DNA of 64,000 bases from Gari tellinella. Taxonomy: Eukaryota; Mollusca; Bivalvia; Cardiida; Psammobiidae. This document shows, piece by piece, positions 54,624 to 63,848 of the stretch. The position numbers were made by a program, and so were the translations under genes. The notes under the pieces are model-generated. The model searched no databases. It was given only the letters and a program-made list of their open reading frames with translations, and was not told the origin of the DNA. The stretch is taken from positions 98,246,993-98,310,992 of the forward strand of contig OV277861.1 of NCBI GenBank assembly GCA_922989275.2, given 5' to 3'. How positions within the stretch are numbered: the stretch's first letter is position 1; each line of letters opens with the position of its first letter.

Positions 54624-55394
54624 ATGTATGTTTGTGAAGATTGTGGTCACTCTACCCCCAGTCCAGAGGAACACTTCCGGCATTTGCAACAGAATCACCC
54701 ATTTAACCCTGCCCTGACACGGTGTCACGACAAACGCCAGTTCAAGTTTAAGGGGGAGAATGATGACATGGTCAAACATGAAGAAGATTCAAACTTCGTT
54801 GAAAACCTACATAGTGAAAATTCTCACAGAACAAATGAAATTTATAACGGAAATGACCTTTCAATAGTGAACCAAAAAGCCACTGTCTCAGATACTCAGC
54901 ACAATAAGGCGTCATTTAACGTATACGTCGATGTTGAGGATAGTGGTAAAAGTGATAGAACTGATAATGCACTACAGTCTAGAATTCCTGTTGCACGTGC
55001 AAGAGACTCGAACCCAGTGTCAATGAAACATGAACACGATACAGCTGATACTACATATGTTACCAAACCTCACGACAACAAAAGGCACGTGACTTCTGGT
55101 GTCTCAGACAGTATGACAGTTTCACCAAGAAAAAAATTGAAACTCGGCAACTCTCCAAAGAAATCGAGGTCTAACGGCTCGCCTTCGAAGAAACGTACAT
55201 CAGATTCCGATAGCACGGGATCAGGGGTGATGTCACCCAGGTTCGATGCCGAAAATAGGATAAAACAAAAACTGTCCTTTGATGGTGTTAAGAAACAACC
55301 ATTAGGGTCACTGTCTCAAAACACTATTCATCTGAATACGGCTGAAGTCAGAAAACAGCCACTTGGAAATGTGAACGGCTATATGAATTGGTAG
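54624..55394 (+). CDS. ovo: ovo/OVO-like zinc-finger factor, terminal exon 6 (zinc finger 4 and C-terminal tail)
   Basis: The acceptor TTTACTTTTTCAG ends at 54623. Residues 999-1254 begin MYVCEDCGHSTPSPEEHF, with Cys1002, Cys1005, His1018 and His1023 forming the atypical fourth finger of OVO proteins, and run into NHPFNPALTR. The remaining ~220 residues are acidic and Ser-rich, then basic, with clusters such as SPRKKLKLGNSPKKSRS and SPSKKR that could be nuclear localisation signals. Two similar KKQPLG / RKQPLG words lie near the end. The frame stops at TAG 55392-55394. An internal ATG at the exon start is part of the conserved sequence and not a start codon. Confidence 0.95.
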   Translation: MYVCEDCGHSTPSPEEHFRHLQQNHPFNPALTRCHDKRQFKFKGENDDMVKHEEDSNFVENLHSENSHRTNEIYNGNDLSIVNQKATVSDTQHNKASFNVYVDVEDSGKSDRTDNALQSRIPVARARDSNPVSMKHEHDTADTTYVTKPHDNKRHVTSGVSDSMTVSPRKKLKLGNSPKKSRSNGSPSKKRTSDSDSTGSGVMSPRFDAENRIKQKLSFDGVKKQPLGSLSQNTIHLNTAEVRKQPLGNVNGYMNW

Positions 55395-55515
55395 CCTCTG
55401 ACTGTAAATGACATGTATAGGAACACTCCTGTATAGTTGCAAATATTTGTTATTTGTAGTGTGTTCGAGTGACAAACCCGAGTGTAGATAAATAAATGTT
55501 GTTCTTTGGGCCAGT
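55395..55515 (+). other. ovo: ovo 3' UTR (approximate)
   Basis: Short AT-rich sequence between the stop codon and the likely cleavage site 15-25 bases after the poly(A) signal. The exact end is inferred. Confidence 0.5.
55491..55496 (+). promoter_or_regulatory. ovo: poly(A) signal AATAAA
   Basis: Canonical hexamer 97 bp after the ovo stop codon, followed by T-rich sequence suitable as a downstream element. Confidence 0.7.
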
Positions 55516-55642
55516 GCAATACCTTGTTTTTACTTTCAGTTACTTATGTCTCAGTTAATGTATTTCTTATTTGATTTATTTCTGTATATTTTGTTTTGCT
55601 ACATATGTGTTTGAGTTGGACTCCTTTACAACCAGACCGTAG

Positions 55643-55781
55643 TCCAAGGTTATAAAGCATTTGAGGTGAGTCTGAGATCGTCTCAAGCATTTGATTGGCC
55701 AGATTTGAGCTGTTGCTCAAATATGACCGATCAAATTCTTGAGAACGGTCTTAGAATCAACTCAAACACACTATAACATGG
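55643..55781. repeat. M-type fold-back repeat, copy 2
   Basis: Imperfect palindrome: GGTTATAAAGCATTTGAG and CAAGCATTTGATTGGCC on the left face GATCAAATTCTTGAGAACGG and CTCAAACACACTATAAC on the right. The centre GATTTGAGCTGTTGCTCAAAT is itself a hairpin. Confidence 0.75.
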
Positions 55782-55904
55782 TGTCAGACTATTGCTAATA
55801 AAATGGTTGAGATAAGTCAGATCTTTTTTCGATAATTTGATTAGTCAAGTCTGACCAATTAAATGCTTGAGAACGGTCTTAGACTAATCTCAAATGCGGT
55901 ATAA
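55782..55904. repeat. second M-type unit, broken by a D-type element
   Basis: AAATGCTTGAGAACGGTC and GACTAATCTCAAATGCGG repeat M words; the D-type element starts immediately after GGTATAA. Confidence 0.55.
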
Positions 55905-56150
55905 CAGTGGAGAATCTGCTATTCTTTCCCAATAAACGCGTTTACGCTAAAACTATTATTCGCAGTGCAAACAGTTTGGAGCCAGATCAGACGCCGGGTA
56001 ACCCGGCGTCTGATCAGGCTCCAAACTGTTTGCCACCAAGATAAACAAGAATTATCAGAATTGTCCAAAAGTTGTTCTTTTCTACGTTTTAGTGCTTTGC
56101 GTTTGCGTACGTTTGCGTTTAAACGGGAAAGAATAACAGATTCTCCACTG
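55905..56150. mobile_element. D-type element, near-identical to the copy at 32725
   Basis: Ends CAGTGGAGAATCTGCTATTC and GAATAACAGATTCTCCACTG, with TA to the right. The internal palindrome is CAAACAGTTTGGAGCC plus GACGCCGGGTAACCCGGCGTC. Close identity to the 32725 copy points to recent mobility. Confidence 0.92.
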
Positions 56151-56332
56151 TAAGCATAAGGCCAGTTATCCAGACATTGTTTCATACAATACAATAAGAC
56201 ATTGTATAGAGTCATCCTTGTGCATTAGTATAGAGGAAATGGTTGAATATGTTGGATTTAGACTATAACAAAGCGCCTAATATAAGTTTAAACCGTCTGA
56301 CACTCTGTAATATTTTGCTAATTTAATTGACA

Positions 56333-56549
56333 TTAAGACTGTCACTGCCATTATTGCGTCAAAATCCATTTGACACACTCGCTGTCAAAATTTCCAAAGT
56401 TTAGAATGAATTTAGACAGATTTAAAAAGCATTTATATGAATATCAAACAGTTGAGATCCTGATCAGACGTCGCGTTACTCGGCGTTTGATCTGGACTCA
56501 AACTGTGTGCATATATAAGTGTTGGCAATCTCGGCACTGAAGTGGGTAA
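56333..56549. mobile_element. C-type (alpha) element
   Basis: TTAAGACTGTCACTGCC opens and GGCACTGAAGTGGGTAAA closes. The hairpin at 56446-56512 has GATCCTGATCAGACGTCG and CGGCGTTTGATCTGG with scattered mismatches. Confidence 0.75.
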
Positions 56550-56994
56550 ATCTCCAAAAATGATACTTGCTGCACATTGTGCAGGTATAGTTTAAACTTG
56601 TTATCGAATAATCACTAGGAACCGGTAGTTTTTGTAGTTCATTTGCTACTTTATATTTCTGTTTACGTGTATTATTGTTTTTCTTGCCGCGTTTATGAGT
56701 TGTTACCTCAGGAAGTAGTGTAAAATAATCCGTGGCTGTTTTTCAACAGCTGTCCGTGTTGTGTCTCACGCATTCAGTATTATTTTACCAGTTTTTATTG
56801 TACATAGTCATTCTTTGTTTTATTTTACAGTTTTTGTTTGTTATGTTCCTTTTCAAGTGTTTCATGAATTTTGTACAAATATCTGTCTCCTTCGTTTTAT
56901 CATTTTGAACGCACTAAGATGGATATGTAGTGTAAACTATCTCTAGTACAGCCAATCATAAGGTCTACTGACATTTTTAAAGACAGGTTGATGC
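56550..56994. other. downstream flank, no feature seen
   Basis: T-rich unique sequence; the short ORF at 56761-56946 is not convincing. Confidence 0.4.
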
Positions 56995-57229
56995 TTAACC
57001 CTGTATCCCATAGATAAACATTTTTACGCCTTTGATTTATTCCTCCAACGATAAAAATAGTTCCAATTTATACAGTCATGAAAATGTATCAAAGGGGCTA
57101 TTTTCTATATTCAGGCAAATGGAAGCTTAAAGCAGATTGAAAGGAAAGCAGAATGCGCCTTTCGTTCAACCTACTTTAAGTGGCCACCTTTCCCCAGAAC
57201 TACAAACAGGCAATGGGACTATGGGTTAA
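56995..57229. mobile_element. A-type TTAA element, hairpin arm deleted
   Basis: TTAACCCTGTATCCCATAG opens and AATGGGACTATGGGTTAA closes, TTAA intact on both sides. The hairpin goes from GCAGAATGCGCC almost directly to TTTCGTTCAACCTAC. Confidence 0.82.
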
Positions 57230-57357
57230 GCATCATCTACATGAAAGCGAACTTTTCTTTGAGTGGTGGTACTGGCGTTGTTGTTTTTTTTACTGTTTTG
57301 CGTTTTGATGTGGTGCTAATTAGTACATTCCCTCCCCTTTGATAACCAACTATTGAA

Positions 57358-57647
57358 CAGTGAAGATGACGTTATTCTTTCCCGTAAAACCGAAATAATT
57401 GCAATGGCAATAAGATTTTAATAAGCATAAGCAAACAGTGTAGACTCTGATCAGACGCCGCATTATGCGGCGTCTGATCAGAGTCTACACTGTTTGCCGA
57501 TAGGAACTTCAATACAAAACATAACGAAAATGAAAATTTAAACCAGGCACCCCGTATATCAACATTGGACTAATAAAATATATTACTATGGAAAATTCAC
57601 TTAAGCATAAATACGTTTATCGGGAAAGAATTGCATCTTCTCCTCTG
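57358..57647. mobile_element. D-type element with a perfect 67-bp palindrome
   Basis: It starts CAGTGAAGATGACGTTATTC and ends CATCTTCTCCTCTG before TA. Positions 57431-57497 are a perfect palindrome with 33-bp arms and one central base: GCAAACAGTGTAGACTCTGA to its complement around CGCCGCATTATGCGGCG. Confidence 0.88.
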
Positions 57648-57825
57648 TATGTACATGTAGTTATATTGACTTTGCTGTATAGCTGACAACATGTAGTGTA
57701 GATATAAAATCTTGAAAACTTTGATCGTGAGTGTTTTATTTCTGTTATATTCCCGGAGTCCATGGTTTAACCCCTCCCCTACCCAACCCCTCTTTGGCGA
57801 CCTATCTCTAAGAAATATCACCTTC

Positions 57826-57915
57826 CTGCTAAATGCTGTGCAAAAGTAATGCAGAAAACTCGTAAAGGAACTTTCTGTATTACTTTTATCCAACATTACA
57901 TTGACATTTGTCATA
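57826..57915. mobile_element. B-like hairpin variant
   Basis: AAAAGTAATGCAGAAAACTC and GAACTTTCTGTATTACTTTT pair; this resembles the variant hairpin at 21690 more than standard B copies. The ends are not found. Confidence 0.5.
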
Positions 57916-57954
57916 AAAATTATCATCCAGGCTTAGTTTGAGTATCTTAGACGA

Positions 57955-58122
57955 GTATCCCATAGATACTGTGCTTTGACAACAAAAATGAACATTGCCC
58001 TAAAATAACCACCAGATATTGATACCCGTACTTCAAAGTTAAAACGTGGCTTAAGCAACATTTTAACTTTGAAAAACGGATATGTTTGACTTAAACGAGT
58101 TATACATATTGAAATGTACCTT
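57955..58122. mobile_element. F-type element, decayed ends
   Basis: The hairpin at 58022-58088 pairs CTTCAAAGTTAAAACGTGGC with AACATTTTAACTTTGAA. TGTTTGACTTAAACGAG continues as in other F copies. Confidence 0.65.
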
Positions 58123-58232
58123 TAATAGACACAATCCTCAAATGGATTAATTAAACTTAACCTAAAATTCTGATGGGCCGATTTTGTTTAAACATAGTAG
58201 CAATGATTTGTGCATGATCCTGATCCAACATT

Positions 58233-58305
58233 GTTAGATGCTGCCCCGACCATGGTTGGAACCCGGGACTGACTGGTGATAGCCGATCCGTGAACTAACC
58301 AGACA
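58233..58305 (-). repeat. tRNA-like SINE head or tRNA relic
   Basis: On the minus strand, TTAGTTCACGG resembles a pol III A box, and GGGTTCCAACC about 30 bases later fits the B box. The sequence does not fold convincingly as a complete tRNA, so a SINE fragment is more likely. Confidence 0.35.
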
Positions 58306-58336
58306 AGACAAGCAATGAATAAAACTGTTATGCATG

Positions 58337-58578
58337 TATTCACCCTTTTCTCCCTAAACTGTACCTAGGTTTGAAGACAGGTGACTTCATAAGGCATGCT
58401 GCAAGTAAAGCAGAATGCCCTTTACGGCGCATTCTGCTTTACTTCCAGCATGCTTTAAGGTTTTTTCTGGTAGGGTATAGAAAACATATTTATGACTGTA
58501 TAAAATGGAACTATTTTCTTCAATGGGGGTAGAAATTAAATTCGTTAAAATGCGCATCTATTGAGTACTGGGGTTTAA
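58337..58578. mobile_element. A-type element (reverse), symmetric variant hairpin
   Basis: TATTCACCCTTTTCTCCC opens and GAGTACTGGGGTTTAA closes. The hairpin carries GCATGCTG facing CAGCATGC where other copies have GCAGGTTG/CAGCCTGC. Confidence 0.78.
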
Positions 58579-58814
58579 GGAAGTGATTTCAACAATCTTT
58601 TCAAAAGTATGTCAATCTGATGAAATGCGCCGTAAAGAAAAGCGGACGTTTTTTTGTCATTGTTTATTCATTGTAGATATTGTTTATGGAAATTATCTGC
58701 TCATTGAAAGAAACCGGATATGATAGTATCAGTTTTAAACATCAGCGCAGTCACCATGCAAATCAACACGGCGCTTGTCAATGATTTATGTCAGTGAAGT
58801 TTTGTTTTAAAATA

Positions 58815-59051
58815 CAGTAAAGCCTTTCTATTACGGCCACTTAGTAATGATACTCATTTGGTGTTTAACCCTTTACCCATAGCCTGTTTCGAATTTCTAA
58901 TGCAGGTGATCACTTAAAGCACATTCTGTTTTACTTTCAGCCTGCTTTAAGCTACCATCTGTTTCTGTTTTACGTTCATCCTGCCCGCCACCTGCCTTTC
59001 ATATAATACATTGGCGTTTGTTTTAGCGGTCGTAATAGGGAGATTTTACTG
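58815..59051. mobile_element. B-type element carrying an A-type insertion remnant
   Basis: TA flanks both sides; ends CAGTAAAGCCTTTCTATTAC and AGGGAGATTTTACTG. At about 58865 TTAACCCTTTACCCATAGCC starts an A-type segment that reaches TACCATCTG near 58960; its other end is lost. Confidence 0.78.
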
Positions 59052-60267
59052 TACCGTTGTTGAATTCAGCACGAAAGTCGTGCACATTTTCATTGACAAA
59101 GTTTAAATACAGACACAAAACTAACCAGACTACTGTGAGATTTGAGAACAGCTTGGAACCAGATTAGACCCCTGATCCTGCTTCAAACCACTTGGTACTT
59201 AGATCAAAGTTTCTTTAATCAAACATGTCAAAAACGTACATTTGAAAAAGTAAAAAGACTTGACAAGCAGATGATATCTTGGTAGTATAAATGGGTTTAT
59301 GAAAAAGAAAACTGCTTAATTCCTTTGAATAAGTATCACCTGCTTGTGTTTCTCAAGTTTATATTTCAGGAAAATTGACTGAAGTAATATCACAATGAGT
59401 GTAAAAAAAATTGGAGTCTGATCAGACGCCTCGTTACTGTTTTACTGTACTTGGTCATACGGAAAAAAGGCTTGCCTTTTTTCCGTTCTAAAGTAATGCA
59501 TGATAAAATCAAAGGTATTCCAATTCTATTCAATCACTGACAGACTTTGAAAAGTGTTTGATTTGCGCGTGAATAATTTCCTCAAAACTAGGCAACTACA
59601 AAACATTGGGGCTGACATATTGGATGATGACGTCACGGCTTTTACGAAGAGTTGTGCGTGACGTTTCGGAATTCCCGATTTCGGTGATATTTTTAAACCA
59701 TTTTAAGAATGAATAACCCACAACATTCACTTGTAATGATTTCCTCCAAATGACAAAATTTCAAACAGTTCAATTCATACCATTTAACGCTAAAAATGAA
59801 CGTTATTTGCAAAAAGCTACTTCTCAATCGAACCGATAAAAATAACGGATTACCAATACGTCATCAATATAAATAATGACGTCATTATTGGTGGTCATAT
59901 GACTTCCAAAAATAGTTTCAGATTGCATTATAATATAGCTGTACGGAGGAGTTTTAACTTTTAACATTGTATACACGGGTGCTTATATATCTATTTGATT
60001 ATTGGGTAACAACATATAGATCTTGTCCCAAACAATTAAGGTTTATAATAAAAGTTCGAGTCGGTTGTGTAATCCAGATCTCAGTCAAGAGAGGCGTAGC
60101 CTCGAGTATGATCTGGAATACACAACGAACTGATACAAGAGCCTGGCGATAGATCTATTCCGTTTTCATTAAGTACAAGTTTGCTTTGTTCCGTCCATAG
60201 GGAAAGCCTAAATACATATTATTTATTGCTGAAACATGGCCATCATATTGAGTGTCGCTCAAGAGAG
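59052..60267. other. downstream flank, mostly unique
   Basis: Decayed C pieces lie at 59150-59200 and 59400-59440 (GGAGTCTGATCAGACGCC). TGACGTCA words occur near 59627 and 59877. No gene is supported. Confidence 0.4.
59459..59486. repeat. 28-bp palindrome
   Basis: ACGGAAAAAAGGC, TT, then GCCTTTTTTCCGT. It is perfect and isolated from the element families. Confidence 0.85.
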
Positions 60268-60480
60268 GTAAAATGGGGGATTCCGTTATTCTTTCCCGTT
60301 TAAACGCAAACGAATCGAAAATGCATTGTATTCAAATTTAGAAAATAGTAACTTTTTGAATGTTCTAACTTTTAATTTTAATCTGACTGGCAAACAGTTT
60401 AGTTCCTGGTCAGACACAATGTATATAACAAGTTTGAACGTAAGCGCGGTTATTTGGAAAGAATAATGTCCTCTCCACTG
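60268..60480. mobile_element. D-type element, hairpin decayed
   Basis: GGGGGATTCCGTTATTC then TTTCCCGTTTAAACGC on the left; GAATAATGTCCTCTCCACTG before TA on the right. The C hairpin is reduced to CAAACAGTTTAGTTCC and GGTCAGACAC. Confidence 0.72.
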
Positions 60481-60490
60481 TATAACTGTA

Positions 60491-60560
60491 CAGTCGAACT
60501 ACGACATCTCGAACTCGGTTATGTCGAACATACCCGTAGTTCACAGTTAAGGTTTTCGAC
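60491..60560. mobile_element. F-type left end
   Basis: CAGTCGAACTACGACATCTC directly after TA, then GTCGAACATACCCGTAG. It begins only 10 bp from the D-type element; the right half is missing. Confidence 0.65.
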
Positions 60561-61492
60561 GGGTAACGCTTATCGAAACAAATCAGCAAAAGCTATACAC
60601 CATCTCATTCAGTCTCCAATTCTACATCATTTTCCAGAGTTAAAAGAATTTTCACCTCATATAACTGAAATTATGGATATTTTTGTCTTGTTATCCTACT
60701 TTTCAAAAAACGTCCTGAAATGACTACCCCTCTTTTTTCTTTCCGAGGATAAAAAATTACAAATATTAATAAAAAGATCAAAATTTATTCATGCACTTAT
60801 ACCTAAGACATTGTTGTATACAAATACAAACAGAACAATTAAATATTTTGCATAATACATTAAATAAAATCTCTTATATTTCGGAAAAAATAATTTATGA
60901 GTCAATTTTTAGGCAGGGTCATTCATACTGACTACATTTAAAATTATCTACCATGTCTATAGAACAAAATAATTTTTTTTTAGGAGGGTTGACCTCATGT
61001 AACTTAAGAAAAATGAAATTGTGTTTGAGAGGGGTCAACATTTGTGGGAAAGTAAAATCAAGGAAAATTGAAGTATTTTGATAAAACATGCACTGTCATT
61101 TGCAAATAGTTGTGGAATTCACAAAAATTTCAATTTAATAGCTACTGTCTGTTTTACAAATTATTTTCTGCAAGATAAACAATATTCTCTAGCAAGAAAT
61201 GTGAAAATACAGTAAATCTTGTATAAAGCAACCACCTTGCGAATCAGTCTGCATACCTCTTCATTATGACACTAGACTAATTAACTCCGGGTAGAAATAG
61301 TGAATGAAACTCCTACTGAATCATTCTGAATTAGTTTTATCCTGCATTAAACAGACAGCACAATACCAGACAAAATATGGGTATTCACTAGAGTGATCGC
61401 TTAATACAAGATTGACTGTAAAAGTTGACAATGATTACCAAGTTTCATAATAAACGGCTGGTATGTTGCAACCCAATAATTGCAAGAGATAT
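60561..61492. other. downstream flank, no clear feature
   Basis: AT-rich unique sequence. An 89-codon ORF at 60454-60723 begins inside the D element and is not convincing. A TA CAGTAAATCTTG word near 61209 may be a B-related end. Confidence 0.4.
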
Positions 61493-61734
61493 TTAACCCT
61501 TTACTCCATAGCTTATTTTAAGTATTGAAGAGACATGGTTTCATAAAACAGGCTGAAATTAAACAGAATTCATTCTGCTTTACTTCCAGTCTGCTTAAAC
61601 TATGTACAGTCTGCATAGATAAAGGATTTTTATTATGCATATTCATGACTGTATAAAATTAAAACTATTTACTTTCAAGAGTGAAGGAATAAATTAAATG
61701 TTTTAACATGAGTATCAATGGAGTAAAGGGTTGA
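61493..61734. mobile_element. A-type element (reverse), apex deleted
   Basis: TTAACCCTTTACTCCATAGC opens and AATGGAGTAAAGGGTTGA closes. The stem apex is shortened to ACAGAATTCATTCTG. Confidence 0.8.
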
Positions 61735-61890
61735 TTTAGGAAAACATGTTTATCATGTACCACAGGTTTGAATTACAGTCAGACCTGTATTTAATAGGCG
61801 GTCTGCTCCTCTACCTTTGTTGTGGTTCTAGGGCATATTTGTCATAGGGAATGTTTTCAGTTTATTAGACCGAGATGATCCCCTCTGCTA

Positions 61891-62125
61891 CAGTGGAGAA
61901 AACGTTATTCTTTCCTGTTTACACGCTAACGTAAAACACTAATATGCAGATAAGGATTTTTTTTACAATTCTGACTTTTCATTGTTATCTGAGTGGCAAA
62001 CAGTAAGGAGCCTGATCAGACGCCGTGTTTACCCGGCGTCTGATCAGGCTCAAAACTGTTTGCACTGGAAATAGTATTTTTAGCGTAAAAGCGTTTACTG
62101 GGAAAGAACAGCGTTTTATCCACTG
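61891..62125. mobile_element. D-type TA element carrying the C hairpin
   Basis: TA on both sides; ends CAGTGGAGAAAACGTTATTC and CAGCGTTTTATCCACTG. The hairpin has GAGCCTGATCAGACGCC and its complement. Confidence 0.88.
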
Positions 62126-62413
62126 TAAGAGCTAAAAAGGAAGGCGGTTTGGTGGTTTTAATCCAAACAGGCTGCTTTGGAACAAATGGGATAAGCCGAA
62201 ATCATCTTCCTGTAATCATTATCATGTCATCTCATCATACATCCCTCATCATTTATGGGCGTTTGTCTCGCAGATCCTGGCAAATGTCGTTGGCAGAATA
62301 AAACAATTTTACCAACCGCACAATAGTTATGATCCACTAAAACATGTTTTTCTTTTATTTGCACACCGGCCACTCGTGGATTTGCAAACATTTCCACTCA
62401 GGGCTCGATATCT

Positions 62414-62508
62414 CACAGGGCCCCGACACGATTGCCTTTTGAGAAAAAAAACGTCAGAAGTATATCGATTTTTTTCTCTAAAAATAGCAATCGTGTCGGG
62501 CCCGTGTG
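62414..62508. repeat. 95-bp inverted repeat
   Basis: CACAGGGCCCCGACACGATT faces AATCGTGTCGGGCCCGTGTG, and the inner GAGAAAAAAAAC faces GATTTTTTTCTC. It matches none of the other families. Confidence 0.8.
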
Positions 62509-62512
62509 CGCA

Positions 62513-62672
62513 GTCAAGCGTTACCCGTCTAAAACCTTAAAACGTGGCTTAGCCACGTTTTAACTGTGAACTACGGGTATGTTTGACTTAACCTTACATG
62601 AAATAATGTAATTAATGTATCGAAATATCGGTTAGTTCGAGTTAAGCGAGTCGAGATATCGAAGTTCGACTG
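62513..62672. mobile_element. F-type element
   Basis: The hairpin at 62521-62587 pairs TTAAAACGTGGC with GCCACGTTTTAA. The right end GATATCGAAGTTCGACTG precedes TA. Confidence 0.75.
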
Positions 62673-62858
62673 TAGTTGCAACTTCTCTGTCTGACGAGTA
62701 AATTGTAACAAACAGTATGCAGACGAGACAGCAGCAGTTTATATTGGTCTACACTTTTAGCAGTGTCAAATTCCTTCTCTTGTCGCATCTCATAATTCTG
62801 TTCAGGTTAACTTTATGTTATCCCAATTAACGCGTTCGTGTCCAAAGTACTGCTGTTA

Positions 62859-62926
62859 ATTGTTTACAGTTTGGAACTAGATCAGATGCAGCGTAATTTT
62901 GCATCTGACCAGGTGCAAGCCTGTTG
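62859..62926. mobile_element. C/D hairpin, decayed
   Basis: TTTACAGTTTGGAACTAG, GATCAGATGCAGCG and TTTTGCATCTGACCAGG keep partial pairing. Confidence 0.55.
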
Positions 62927-62983
62927 GTAATTTATAGTACAATAAATGTTCGATATTTTCAAATACATGCACCTGTCATTTTT

Positions 62984-63621
62984 AGCTCGCCTATTCGAAG
63001 AATGTGGGTGGGTGGGTGGGGGGGGGGGGGGGGGCGTCGGCATCAGCGTCGGCGTTGGTTTTTCATGGTTAAAGTTTTGGGGTAAGTGTTGTAATGCACT
63101 TGTGCTTCATGACATATTTGCAGTAGGAAGCAGATATTTGGAATGGAGGTGCCCATGTGGGTTGAACATTGATGTTGTGTTGTTAAAATTTTAAAAAAGA
63201 AGTTAAAATTTAGTCAAAATTTTACCTTTTGTGGACTTAGGTTTTTCGGCTGATTTCTCATGGTTAAAGTTTTGGGGCAAGTGTTGTAATACACTATTAC
63301 TACATGAAATATTTGTATTAGGAAGCTGATACATGTATTTGGAATGAAGGTGCCCTCTGGGTTGAACATTGATGTTGCGTAGTTAAAATGTTTTTTAAAT
63401 TTAGTCAAAATTTCACCTGTTTTGGACTTAGAAATTTAGGACTGAAATTTCAAAGTTAGTTATGGAGTAAGTGTTGGAATGCACTTATACTACATGGCAT
63501 ATTTACATTAGTAAGCTGATATTAATTTGGAATGGAAGTTCCCTGTGGCTTGAATATCAATGTACTGATATACTTTTCTATTGATAGTTACCTATTTAAG
63601 AAAGGTTTAATTAGGCGAGCT
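62984..63621. mobile_element. J-type element: AGCTCGCCTA inverted ends with three internal repeats
   Basis: AGCTCGCCTA at 62984-62993 is inverted as TAGGCGAGCT at 63612-63621. Inside are about three ~190-bp units starting near 63062, 63258 and 63449, with TGGTTAAAGTTTTGGGG and AAGTGTTGTAATGCACT. A G-rich tract at 63005-63033 follows the left end. Confidence 0.8.
63005..63033 (+). repeat. G-rich tract, potential G-quadruplex
   Basis: GTGGGTGGGTGGGG followed by a long G run, inside the J element. Confidence 0.85.
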
Positions 63622-63785
63622 TTGCTGATCTCCGACAGCTCTTGTACATTTAACCCATTTATGCAGAGACAGTGTATACACTGACTCTGATTTATGCCTT
63701 GATGAACTCTCTATGTATCCTTGCTGAGATATATCATTGTACATGTAGATATACAGTACTGAACCTTATTAAATTAACAATTTTT

Positions 63786-63848
63786 GCGATTCGCTTGCAA
63801 TTCGATGGAAATTCGTTTGCAATTCGATGGCAATTTGCTTGCGATTCA
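63786..63848. repeat. 22-bp tandem repeat
   Basis: TTCGCTTGCAATTCGATGG repeats with period 22, about 2.7 copies. The last 150 bp of the window after it show no further feature. Confidence 0.75.

Larger units (their letters stand above)
10852..55515 (+). other. ovo: ovo gene span (start codon to approximate poly(A) site)
   Basis: Six coding exons of 148, 2441, 103, 177, 125 and 771 bp join without a frameshift into 3765 bp, or 1254 residues plus stop. Intron phases are 1, 0, 1, 1 and 0. The length resembles Drosophila Ovo/Shavenbaby (over 1000 residues) rather than vertebrate OVOL1-3 (about 250-300). OVO proteins are nuclear DNA-binding factors that control epidermal and germline differentiation. 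The order here is SNAG, disordered middle, four fingers, basic tail. The stop codon is at 55392-55394; the 3' end is placed by the AATAAA at 55491. Confidence 0.88.

Noticed and set aside
59459..59486. 28-bp palindrome with T run as a bacterial terminator
   Set aside because: The sequence is eukaryotic and no gene precedes it.
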